Positions 49,135-57,000 of a stretch of 64,000 bases of DNA are shown here, in pieces. The stretch covers positions 4,569,078-4,633,077 of the forward strand of contig SJPJ01000001.1 in assembly GCA_007859835.1 (NCBI GenBank), read 5' to 3'. Below the pieces are notes generated by a model. It was given only the letters and a program-made list of their open reading frames with translations, was not told the origin of the DNA and searched no databases. Position numbers and translations under genes: made by a program. How positions within the stretch are numbered: position 1 is the first letter of the stretch; the number at the start of each line of letters is the position of its first letter. Source of the DNA: Novipirellula herctigrandis (GTDB taxonomy: Bacteria > Planctomycetota > Planctomycetia > Pirellulales > Pirellulaceae).

Positions 49135-49299
49135 ATTTTCCTCTTCTTGCTTCGCAAGCTACAATAAGGCTTCGAAAGGAACAGATTGGGATTTACGACA
49201 CCCCCTTTCTAGGGGAAAAGCCTTTAGGCGATCCCAACAAGCCGCCGACAGCTTATCAACACCTTTTCCACAAGCCCGTTTTTTCGGCATTGGCCCACG

Positions 49300-50430
49300 A
49301 TGGCCCTAAGCCTCGAAATCATTAAAGGATCGAGATTGTATCGGATACTATACCGTAACGAAAACCAAGCCCGAGCAAGACTTTACGGCATTCTGTGCGG
49401 CTGCATTTTCATCGCGATTGGTTTGATCCATCACGTCGATCCGCCGACGACGGTCGCTCAGGATTTCGTGGGGAATACGGCATCATCAGTAGGGACGGCA
49501 GCGACCGTTCCCCAGTCGCTTGAAAAGCTGCTTCGGCATGGCGGTGCACCTTCATCGTTGACGGAGTTGCGAATCCTGGAGCAACAGCAGCGAAAAATTG
49601 CCAAGTTGGCCTCGCAATGTACCGTCAGCGTCCAAATCGGAGCCGCTCAGGGTTGCGGCGTGATTGTGACCGATACGGGGTACATTTTGACAGCCGCTCA
49701 TGTCGCCATGCGTCCCAACAAATCAGCGACGATTAAGATGTCCGATGGGCGGATTGTGACGGCAACCACGTTGGGACTCAATCGAAGTGTCGACGCGGGT
49801 TTGATCAAAATCAACGCTGGTCAAAACGGAGGTGCCGATTGGCCCCACGCAACACTCGGAACGAGCGAGAACTTGGTTCCAGGAATGTGGTGCATCGCGA
49901 TGGGACATCCTGGCGGCTACGACCGTGGCCGAGGCCCGGTCACTCGGGTAGGACGAATCCTATCGGTTGAAGATGACAAGATCGTGACCGATTGTGCCTT
50001 GATTGGTGGTGATAGCGGTGGGCCGCTATTTGATATTGAAGGTCGATTGATCGCGGTTCATAGCCGCATCGGTAATGATGTCGCCGACAATTTGCATGTC
50101 CCCGTAGACCATTACGATACACATTGGAAGCAATTAGCGTCGGCCGAAGCGTGGGGTTATTTAGATGGTTTCAAACCGATGCTTGGCGTATCGGGGAACC
50201 AATCAACAGGCGTGGCCAAAATTCTTCGCGTTGCATCAGGTTCGCCAGCCGACGAAGCGGGCATTCGCAAAGACGACATCATCCAACGATTCGGGGAAAT
50301 AGCGATCACCGACTTTCATTCGCTGACAAAAGCGGTCTCCGATACAATGCCAGGAGAGCGAGTGGAAGTTTGGCTTAGCCGAGGCCAAGAGCGTCTCCGC
50401 CGTGTCGTTGAAATTGGTCGAGTCGAGTAG
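49300..50430 (+). CDS. HtrA/DegP-like membrane-anchored serine protease with PDZ
   Basis: A 376-residue trypsin-fold protease with an N-terminal membrane anchor (residues about 27-47, LYGILCGCIFIAIGLIHHV). The triad is complete: H134 (LTAAHV), D165 (VDAGLIKI) and S239 (GGDSGGPLF). A single PDZ domain follows at about 290-376 (GSPADEAGIRKDDIIQRFG). The periplasmic or extracellular side is the likely site of action, in quality control or regulated cleavage of envelope proteins. A degenerate relative follows on the same strand after a possible terminator at 50447. No clear ribosome-binding site is seen before the ATG. Confidence 0.9.
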   Translation: MALSLEIIKGSRLYRILYRNENQARARLYGILCGCIFIAIGLIHHVDPPTTVAQDFVGNTASSVGTAATVPQSLEKLLRHGGAPSSLTELRILEQQQRKIAKLASQCTVSVQIGAAQGCGVIVTDTGYILTAAHVAMRPNKSATIKMSDGRIVTATTLGLNRSVDAGLIKINAGQNGGADWPHATLGTSENLVPGMWCIAMGHPGGYDRGRGPVTRVGRILSVEDDKIVTDCALIGGDSGGPLFDIEGRLIAVHSRIGNDVADNLHVPVDHYDTHWKQLASAEAWGYLDGFKPMLGVSGNQSTGVAKILRVASGSPADEAGIRKDDIIQRFGEIAITDFHSLTKAVSDTMPGERVEVWLSRGQERLRRVVEIGRVE

Positions 50431-50446
50431 TAGGGATTTGGATAGT

Positions 50447-50472
50447 GGCGGGCAGGGTTTTGCCAGCCTTTT
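50447..50472 (+). terminator. Possible weak terminator between the two HtrA-like genes
   Basis: GGCGGGCA (50447-50454) pairs with TGCCAGCC (50461-50468) with one mismatch, a 6-nt loop and then four T residues. The short T-run suggests partial termination, leaving part of the transcript to continue into the next gene. Confidence 0.4.
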
Positions 50473-50509
50473 GGGGTAAACAAATTAGCGGACCAGACGG
50501 AGAGATCAT

Positions 50510-51538
50510 TTGAGGACATCCCTTGTAATACTGCTGATGGCAGCGATTTGTGTTTGCGGTACTTCCGCGCAAGGTCAAGAATCGCGGACGCCCGAGTGGC
50601 TGCGTCAAGGTTTCAACGTTCGCATATCAAACCGCCGTGACAATGGCGAGATGATGCAGTTGGTTCGTCCGATCCTCGACTCGGTCAATTCATCGGTCGT
50701 CGAAATCCTCAGCAATGGACGCCCTGTTGCACTTGGGACGATTGTCAGTGCGGATGGCTATGTTCTGACGAAACGAAGCGAACTGAGTGCGGACCCGATT
50801 CGCGTCCGCATGTTCGACAATCGCGTCTTGCCCGCTCGCGTTGCTGCGGTCAAACGATCCAACGATTTGGCGTTATTAAAGGTCAATGCTCAATTTGATT
50901 TCAAGCCGGTTGATTTCGATACGGAAACTCCTCCAATCGGTAGCTTTGTGATCAGTGCTGGCCGAACCGGACGCCCGATTGGTATTGGCAGCTTGGGCGT
51001 TTTAGCCAGACGTGTTGAACATAAGGGACGTCTGGGCGTCGTGCTTCGTCAGGGGAGTGACGGCCGTGCCCGTGTCCAAGAAGTATGGCGTGACAGCGGA
51101 GCCGACGAAGCAGGGATCGAACCCGAAGACCGGATCATTGCAATCAACGGTCAAGAAGTCTTTTCAAGCGAGAACGTCATCCAAACACTTGGCCGAATGT
51201 TCCCCGGAGAAAGCGTCCAATTAACGATCTTGCGAAGTGGCAACACCATGGAAATGAACGCAGGGATTCGCGAATTGGGCGTCTTGCAGGAAACCGAAAA
51301 CGACTCGCGAGTCAACGGTCCGAGAAACGCTCGATTGAGTGGTTTTGATCGCGCTTTCCAGCATGATACGGTATTGGCCCCCGACCAATGTGGTGGCCCT
51401 GTATTGGATTCTTCGGGCCGAGTGATCGGTGTGAATATTGCTCGTGCCGGTCGCGTGGTCAGCTATGCGTTGCCTTCGTCGCTGGTGCTTCCCGAATTGG
51501 TCAGCATGCTTCAAGAAGCACGCGCCTCAGCGAATTAG
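50510..51538 (+). CDS. Degenerate HtrA-like protein with PDZ before the Ser-site motif
   Basis: A 342-residue exported protein (signal MRTSLVILLMAAICVCGTSAQG) with a trypsin-like fold that has lost its triad: the His position is S90 (VLTKRSEL), Asp119 remains (SNDLALLKV), and the Ser-site motif reads QCGGPVLD with Cys294. The PDZ-like part (SGADEAGIEPEDRIIAINGQ) lies between the two halves of the protease fold, not after it. The start is a TTG at 50510 with GGAGAG upstream. This is most likely a pseudo-protease adaptor or chaperone; a Cys-based activity without His is unlikely but not excluded. It follows the active protease on the same strand and may regulate it (inference). Confidence 0.85.
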   Translation: MRTSLVILLMAAICVCGTSAQGQESRTPEWLRQGFNVRISNRRDNGEMMQLVRPILDSVNSSVVEILSNGRPVALGTIVSADGYVLTKRSELSADPIRVRMFDNRVLPARVAAVKRSNDLALLKVNAQFDFKPVDFDTETPPIGSFVISAGRTGRPIGIGSLGVLARRVEHKGRLGVVLRQGSDGRARVQEVWRDSGADEAGIEPEDRIIAINGQEVFSSENVIQTLGRMFPGESVQLTILRSGNTMEMNAGIRELGVLQETENDSRVNGPRNARLSGFDRAFQHDTVLAPDQCGGPVLDSSGRVIGVNIARAGRVVSYALPSSLVLPELVSMLQEARASAN

Positions 51539-51830
51539 GTGTGTCACCTTTCCCGAGATCCAGCCACAAAACCGCTCTGGCTCGGCCGATCTTGGCACAA
51601 ATGGAAGCGAAGCAAAGCAAGACAGCACGCCGCTTCCTTCGTCGTATTTGCGACTCTGTGTCAATTTGAACTCCATTGGCTGTCTTGGCATTGGCTGCCT
51701 TGGCGGGGAAATCGGGATGAAGACCATTTCCTTGCCAGAGTCCCGCCGAACCGCTACGCTCTTTCGACCCACTCCGCCGCCGAGACAACAAATCAGGCGG
51801 TATTCCAGCTATCACTTTGAGAATTTCCCG

Positions 51831-52946
51831 ATGAAATCAGTTGTTTTCCGTTCACTCTTTGTCGCCTTGGCTCTCGGTACGATTGCAACCGTTTCGCCCT
51901 CGGATGTCCGCGCCGAAGCAGAACTCGAAATTGGAACCAAAGCTCCCGCACTCGATATCGAACATTGGCTCCAAGATGGCAAAGGCTTTTTTAAGCCGGT
52001 CAACGAATTTGAAAAAGACAACGTCTATGTGGTTGAATTTTGGGCGACTTGGTGCGGTCCATGCGTAATGAGCATGCCCCATTTGGCTGAACTTCAGAAC
52101 AAATATCGTGGTGAGAACGTCCAAATTGTCAGCATCTCGGACGAAGACCCTGAAGAGATCAAAGAGTTTTTGAAGAACGAAAACCCGGAGGAAGAAAAGA
52201 CATTCGACGAAATCACTTCGGCCTATTCGTTGACGACCGACCCCGACCGATCATCGCACCGCGACTACATGGAAGCAGCAAACCAGAACGGAATTCCTAC
52301 ATCCTTCATCGTCGGCAAGTCAGGTCAAATCGAATGGATTGGACACCCGATGGAATTGGAAGAACCACTCGCGGAGGTGGTCAAAGGAGATTGGGATCGC
52401 GACGCGTTTAAGAAGGCTTACCAGTCGCAGCAACGATTGCAACAAACCATGGAACAAATTTCGATGTTGGCCGGACAAGGCAAATTTGAGGAAGCGATCA
52501 AATTAATCGAGCAGGAGGTTGCGGTAACCGAAGACGAAAACATGAAAGCCAACTTAAGTGATTTCCGCTACAGCCTGCTTCTTTCAGCTGGCAAATTCGA
52601 TGACGATGTCGTTGTTTATTACCGTAAACAAATCAAGCGAATGGAAGGCGACCCAATGTCGCTTGCTCAATTTGGCTATTCTCTCGTCGGCGTGGTGCAA
52701 CAAGGTGGCAAGATTGGTCCTCTCGCCAAAGACGCTGTCGATGCACTCGCACCAACCGTCGAGAAAGCCGACGCCGAAGTCAAGCCACTCATCTTTAGTA
52801 TCTTGGCTCAACTCTCACAAATCGATGAGAAGTTGGACGCAGCCGTCGAATTCCAAAAGCAAGCAGTCGAGTTGAGCGAAGGAAACCAAAAGAAACGGAT
52901 GCAGCTATTCCTCGATGAATTGACCGAAGAGCAAGAAGCCGAGTAG
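51831..52946 (+). CDS. Secreted TlpA-like thioredoxin-fold protein
   Basis: A 371-residue protein. A signal peptide (VVFRSLFVALALGTIATVSPSDVRA) precedes a thioredoxin-like domain at about 30-190 with WATWCGPCVMSMPHL (C75, C78), as in TlpA/ResA proteins that reduce disulfides outside the cytoplasm. The C-terminal half is helical and acidic, with TPR-like spacing (KFEEAIKLIEQEV) and no second catalytic site. The frame is open upstream to 51438 inside the previous gene, but the signal peptide begins at the ATG at 51831; its ribosome-binding site is weak. The 290 bases before it hold no gene. Confidence 0.85.
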   Translation: MKSVVFRSLFVALALGTIATVSPSDVRAEAELEIGTKAPALDIEHWLQDGKGFFKPVNEFEKDNVYVVEFWATWCGPCVMSMPHLAELQNKYRGENVQIVSISDEDPEEIKEFLKNENPEEEKTFDEITSAYSLTTDPDRSSHRDYMEAANQNGIPTSFIVGKSGQIEWIGHPMELEEPLAEVVKGDWDRDAFKKAYQSQQRLQQTMEQISMLAGQGKFEEAIKLIEQEVAVTEDENMKANLSDFRYSLLLSAGKFDDDVVVYYRKQIKRMEGDPMSLAQFGYSLVGVVQQGGKIGPLAKDAVDALAPTVEKADAEVKPLIFSILAQLSQIDEKLDAAVEFQKQAVELSEGNQKKRMQLFLDELTEEQEAE

Positions 52947-52962
52947 TTGGTGCATACTGCGG

Positions 52963-54699
52963 TTATTGCGGCGGTAGATCGAACGACAGATCAAACCGTC
53001 GCCAACACCAAGTCGTTACAAAGACAGCCAAAATGGCGACGCCCCACGTCGCCATGATCGCTCCGCCGATAAAGGCGAATTTCTGGATCGATGCGGGAAA
53101 AATGCTCCCGCAAAGGCTTGCCCACAAAACAAGTATCGCGATCGATCCGGCGATCAAAGTCGCCTTCCCCAAGAACGTCAACTTGGCCCGAATCATCATC
53201 GAAAGCCCCTGTTGATGGGGATGATGCGGGTAGGCGAGGAACAAAGCGTTTTCAACAGCAAACGTGAACACAGCAAGTGCCGCCATCATCGCGGTCCACA
53301 ACAACCATTGCTGGAAACCCGTTTGAACAACCATGGCTGCGATCGTAATGGTGAGAAATTGGAACCCCCAAGTGATCGCGATCGGAATCGACAATTGCCC
53401 CATCACCATCGACAACGGGCGAACGGGAAGTGATTTGAGCAACTGCATTCGCAGCAGGTCGCGTCGAAAATCGAGCCGCAAGGCTGGTGGTGCGAGCAAC
53501 ATCGTGCAAAGCCCAACTCCCCCAACCACAAACAGCCATTGCTCGGTTACTTGATTGGCGATCAAGGGGGACAAACACAAAATCGTTGGAATCAAAAAAC
53601 TAAACAATATCGTTCCGCGATACCGCACCATGCTTTTCCATTGACGCGAAAGCAGCGGGACTAGGTCACTCCATTTCGCGGAAACGCCATCGATCAGGTT
53701 GGAATGGCGAAGAGATGCAAGTGCAAAGGAGTTGGCTGCGGTCTTCGAACGATTCGGTTTCATCAAAGCGTGCTGTGCCAACAATCGTTGCTCTCGACAT
53801 CGCTGTTGGACTTGCGCCCATTTATCGGTCTTCACAAGTAACCAAACAGATGCAGGTACTGTCACGGCAATCGAGAGAATTGACAATGCTGCCCAGATGC
53901 CGTAGTGATCGGCAACGGCCACGGATGCCGAAGAAATCCACGGTAACGCAAGCATCTGGATCGTTCCGCATTCAGCAGTCTCGCCGATCGCGCGGAAGGT
54001 ATTGAAGACGTACACCAACGTTGGCGAATCGACCGGAGTCATCGCTATCAAGCGACCAAGAATTTGAAAGCTCAATGCGATGACAACACAAACAATTGCT
54101 GCTTTGGCGAATCGTCTTGACCTTGCGTCCAAACCACTGGCGAAGATTTGAAAAATTTGCCGAACGATGTCGAGCATCAACAACGAACAAAACACACCGA
54201 GCATCAAAAGCTCAATATGGGCAACGTCACCCGCAATCACGACGGCAAGTAGACCCGTCTTCGCTGCTGTGGCGGCAACAATATTGGTGATGCGATAAAC
54301 GGCAATGGTCGACCGTCGCAGCGGAGCGCCTCCAAGCCAAAGACATTCAGCGGCGGTCATTTCAAGGTCGTCAACCGATTCCGACCACAAGCACCGCACG
54401 GCGTGGTAGATCGCGTATAACACCATCCCGCCGGATAGCCAACAACGAAGTCGATCGGGATCGGCTGGTGCTCGATGCGATAGGACCAAGATGCCGTAGA
54501 GTAAATAGGCGATCACAAACACAGCCGCCGCAACGGTCGCTAGAATTCGCCTGGGCGATAACAGTCGATCGATCGTTCGGCGAAACCGAAACTGGCTGCG
54601 TGCCGCAGTCAACCAACCGAGTTGTGAATGAAGTCCGATTGGGTCCCAGTTACTATTACCTTTGGATTCATAAGTCTCTTTGGATTCACAAGGTATCAT
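52963..54699 (-). CDS. ABC transporter permease
   Basis: A 578-residue membrane protein with about twelve hydrophobic helices in two groups separated by a hydrophilic middle (residues about 320-370). It is encoded directly downstream of an ABC ATPase, and its ATG at 54699 overlaps the ATPase stop by ATGA, which fits translational coupling. In-frame codons reach 54729, but the overlap decides the start. The sequence resembles ABC-2-type permeases only in layout; I cannot name the exporter family or substrate. With the ATPase it forms a likely two-gene exporter. Confidence 0.85.
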   Translation of the reverse strand: MIPCESKETYESKGNSNWDPIGLHSQLGWLTAARSQFRFRRTIDRLLSPRRILATVAAAVFVIAYLLYGILVLSHRAPADPDRLRCWLSGGMVLYAIYHAVRCLWSESVDDLEMTAAECLWLGGAPLRRSTIAVYRITNIVAATAAKTGLLAVVIAGDVAHIELLMLGVFCSLLMLDIVRQIFQIFASGLDARSRRFAKAAIVCVVIALSFQILGRLIAMTPVDSPTLVYVFNTFRAIGETAECGTIQMLALPWISSASVAVADHYGIWAALSILSIAVTVPASVWLLVKTDKWAQVQQRCREQRLLAQHALMKPNRSKTAANSFALASLRHSNLIDGVSAKWSDLVPLLSRQWKSMVRYRGTILFSFLIPTILCLSPLIANQVTEQWLFVVGGVGLCTMLLAPPALRLDFRRDLLRMQLLKSLPVRPLSMVMGQLSIPIAITWGFQFLTITIAAMVVQTGFQQWLLWTAMMAALAVFTFAVENALFLAYPHHPHQQGLSMMIRAKLTFLGKATLIAGSIAILVLWASLCGSIFPASIQKFAFIGGAIMATWGVAILAVFVTTWCWRRFDLSFDLPPQ

Positions 54700-55487
54700 G
54701 CGACAACTTCCATCACTCGCGGTTCGCATGCACGATTGGGATCATTGCCCAAGTCAACTTCGTGGCGATCCGTTTGTTCGTCGATAGCGGCAAAGTAAGC
54801 TTCTTCGAGTGATCGGGTGCCGATGTACCGCTGCCGCAATTCCGCAGCGGTGCCGAAGAACTTCAGCTCGCCTTGTTTCATTACTAAATAGTGGGTGCAG
54901 ATACCTTCGATCATGGGCAGCAAGTGACTACTAATCATCACGGTCGCCCCCGTTTCTGCTCGACTTCGCACCGACGCCAGGAGTTCTCGGATCCCGGGTG
55001 GATCGAGTCCCGTCATGGGCTCATCGAGCAGCAGCACGGCCGGGTCGAATAAGTAGGCACAGCAAACGGCCAACTTTTGACGCATCCCTCGAGACAAGGT
55101 GGTTGCACCGGCGTCGAGCTTGTCGGTCAACTGAAAAGTCTCGAGCAGACGCAACGCTTTGTCGTGAAAGCTTGGTACTTGATAAAGGCGACCGATCAAT
55201 TCGAGGTGTTGTCCGACGGACAGATCGTCAAACAATGGCGGATCATCAGGAACATAAGCCAAGTGACGCTTCAGTTCGATCAAATCGCGTTGACCGTCAT
55301 AGCCTGCGACCGCCATCGTTCCCGCAGAAGCGGGAATCAATCCGGCCAAACATCGCATCACGGATGTCTTCCCAGCACCGTTGGGACCAACAAGCCCACA
55401 AATTTGTCCAGGTTCCAATTGAAACGAGACATTATCAACGGCCAAGTGATGGTCGTAAATTTTTCGTAAAGCGTGAACTTCAATCAT
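54696..55487 (-). CDS. ABC transporter ATP-binding protein
   Basis: A 263-residue ATPase of the exporter type. Walker A is GPNGAGKTS near residue 35, the signature is LSRGMRQK, and Walker B is LLLDEP with the D-loop GLDPPG and an H-switch SSHLLP. The A-loop aromatic is likely Y11 (LRKIYDH). It energises export by the permease encoded immediately downstream with a 4-base overlap. A longer form from a TTG at 55502 is possible; neither start has a convincing ribosome-binding site, and the ATG at 55487 was preferred. The substrate is unknown. Confidence 0.93.
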   Translation of the reverse strand: MIEVHALRKIYDHHLAVDNVSFQLEPGQICGLVGPNGAGKTSVMRCLAGLIPASAGTMAVAGYDGQRDLIELKRHLAYVPDDPPLFDDLSVGQHLELIGRLYQVPSFHDKALRLLETFQLTDKLDAGATTLSRGMRQKLAVCCAYLFDPAVLLLDEPMTGLDPPGIRELLASVRSRAETGATVMISSHLLPMIEGICTHYLVMKQGELKFFGTAAELRQRYIGTRSLEEAYFAAIDEQTDRHEVDLGNDPNRACEPRVMEVVA

Positions 55488-55655
55488 GTCTAGGTGGGCC
55501 AAAGGCGGGAGCGATCAACAACGACGGCAAAGATTAGCTCGCAGAAGTGATTGAGTCGTAGCAATCCGCTTGGCAGTGGCTCGTTTTGAAACGGGCCATT
55601 GCCTGTCAAAGTAAGAATGTTCCGGTTATCCGGATTCCGAGCTTTCGATGCTCTC

Positions 55656-56633
55656 TTAAAAAACAGACGTGTTGACCAAATTCGGTGGCCGATTTCCCGC
55701 GCAAGCTACGAGACAATTTTCGATCACCATATCACCCATCATCGTCCGCGTCGCAGTCGTTGCACTCCCTAGATGTGGCGTGATCACGACGTTGTCCATT
55801 TCGTAAAGCTCTGGTTCAAGCGCGGGTTCATGCTCAAACACGTCCAAACCGGCACCGGCAATCGTCTTCTGCGTCAGTGCTTTGACTAACGCCTTTTCGT
55901 CCACAACCGCGCCTCTTGCGGTATTGATCAAGTAGGCCGATGGCTTCATTTGGGAAAGTCTTGCCGCGTTGATCAAATGGTGTGTCTCGTTGCTGTAGGC
56001 AAGATGCAGTGAAACAAAATCGCTCTCGCCAAGCAGCTCGCCAAGTTCGCAATAACGAATGCCGAGCTTTGATTCAGTCTCTGGATCGAGTCGAGTTCGG
56101 TTCCAATAGACGACATTCATCCGGAACGCCTTGGCGCGTTCTGCGACTGCGCGACCGATTCGACCAGTGCCGATAATCCCGATTGTTGCCCCCATAATGT
56201 CGGTGCCCAGTAGTTGCAGTGGGGCCCAGCCATTCCAACGACGCGACCGAACCAACCGATCGCCTTCTACCACGCGGCGGGCGACGGAAAAGATCAACGC
56301 GCACGCCATGTCGGCGGTCGTATCGGTCAACACATCCGGCGTATTGGTAACCGCGATCTTACGCTCGGTCGCTGTAGCAACATCGATGTTGTTGAACCCA
56401 ACCGCATAGTTTGCGACAACCTTCAAGTTCGGGTTGGCCGATAACACATCGGCGTCCACTTTGTCGGTCAAGAAACAAATCAGCGCATCCACTTGGCGGA
56501 CCGCTTCGATTAGCTCCGATTTGGTCAAGTCACGGCCGAGCGAATTGACTTGGAAATTCGTGCTGTCGGCGAGCCGCTGCATGCATTCGGGCGGCAACGG
56601 TCCCGTAAGAAAAACGGTCGGTCGGTTCGGCAT
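55656..56633 (-). CDS. D-isomer-specific 2-hydroxyacid dehydrogenase
   Basis: A 325-residue dehydrogenase. The NAD-binding loop is GIIGTGRIGRAVAER near residue 155; catalytic residues are in NTARGAVVDE (Arg), FEHEPAL (Glu) and ITPHLGSAT (His). Related enzymes reduce glyoxylate or hydroxypyruvate, or oxidise D-glycerate or D-lactate; the close family is not certain. GGGAG precedes the ATG at 56633. A glycolate-oxidase-like gene lies at 63170 and gcvP at 43126, so glyoxylate/glycine metabolism is a plausible setting, but these genes are not in one operon. Confidence 0.92.
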   Translation of the reverse strand: MPNRPTVFLTGPLPPECMQRLADSTNFQVNSLGRDLTKSELIEAVRQVDALICFLTDKVDADVLSANPNLKVVANYAVGFNNIDVATATERKIAVTNTPDVLTDTTADMACALIFSVARRVVEGDRLVRSRRWNGWAPLQLLGTDIMGATIGIIGTGRIGRAVAERAKAFRMNVVYWNRTRLDPETESKLGIRYCELGELLGESDFVSLHLAYSNETHHLINAARLSQMKPSAYLINTARGAVVDEKALVKALTQKTIAGAGLDVFEHEPALEPELYEMDNVVITPHLGSATTATRTMMGDMVIENCLVACAGNRPPNLVNTSVF

Positions 56634-57000
56634 CGTGGGACTCCCTTCAAATTCCCACCAAGGGGAAAAAAGTACTCAATCAGTGGTTGAAAATGATTGG
56701 CACCGATTGTAGCTAGCCGATTGCAGAGTGACTATCGAGACCCCCAGAGCAGCTGGGTAAGTGCGTTGTCAAAGAAACACGATAAGCGATAGAAACTCTT
56801 GGCCACGAGCAGGGTTAAAGAGAGGAAGGCCGCCTAGCCCGCATTTTCGTTCTAATTTGTTCGCGATTGAGTAGTGTTTCGCGGTCTTTGAGCGGGAAAA
56901 TCGATCAGGGCAACTATGATGGCATCTAATTCCCCCTGTCCAAATCACTGACAATTCCACTAATCCGTCTCGTTTTCTTCAAACGGCCCCGTTTTTGAGC
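56634..57000. other. Intergenic region before the gsp genes
   Basis: These 367 bases separate the dehydrogenase start (minus) from the secretin-like gene (plus) and must hold promoters for both. Besides the Shine-Dalgarno of the dehydrogenase, the only structure seen is a 5-bp stem CCCAG/CTGGG at 56743-56757. A TATGAT at about 56920 lacks a well-spaced -35 element. No gene is supported. Confidence 0.5.

Noticed and set aside
49253-49272. Chromosome replication origin
   Set aside because: Only two imperfect DnaA-like boxes, without AT-rich unwinding region or dnaA/dnaN nearby.
51438-51830. A longer N-terminus for the TlpA-like protein
   Set aside because: It overlaps the previous gene and lies before a clear signal peptide at 51831.
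56995-57000. TTG start two codons before the secretin-like ATG
   Set aside because: The ATG at 57001 starts the signal peptide equally well and neither start has a better ribosome-binding site.
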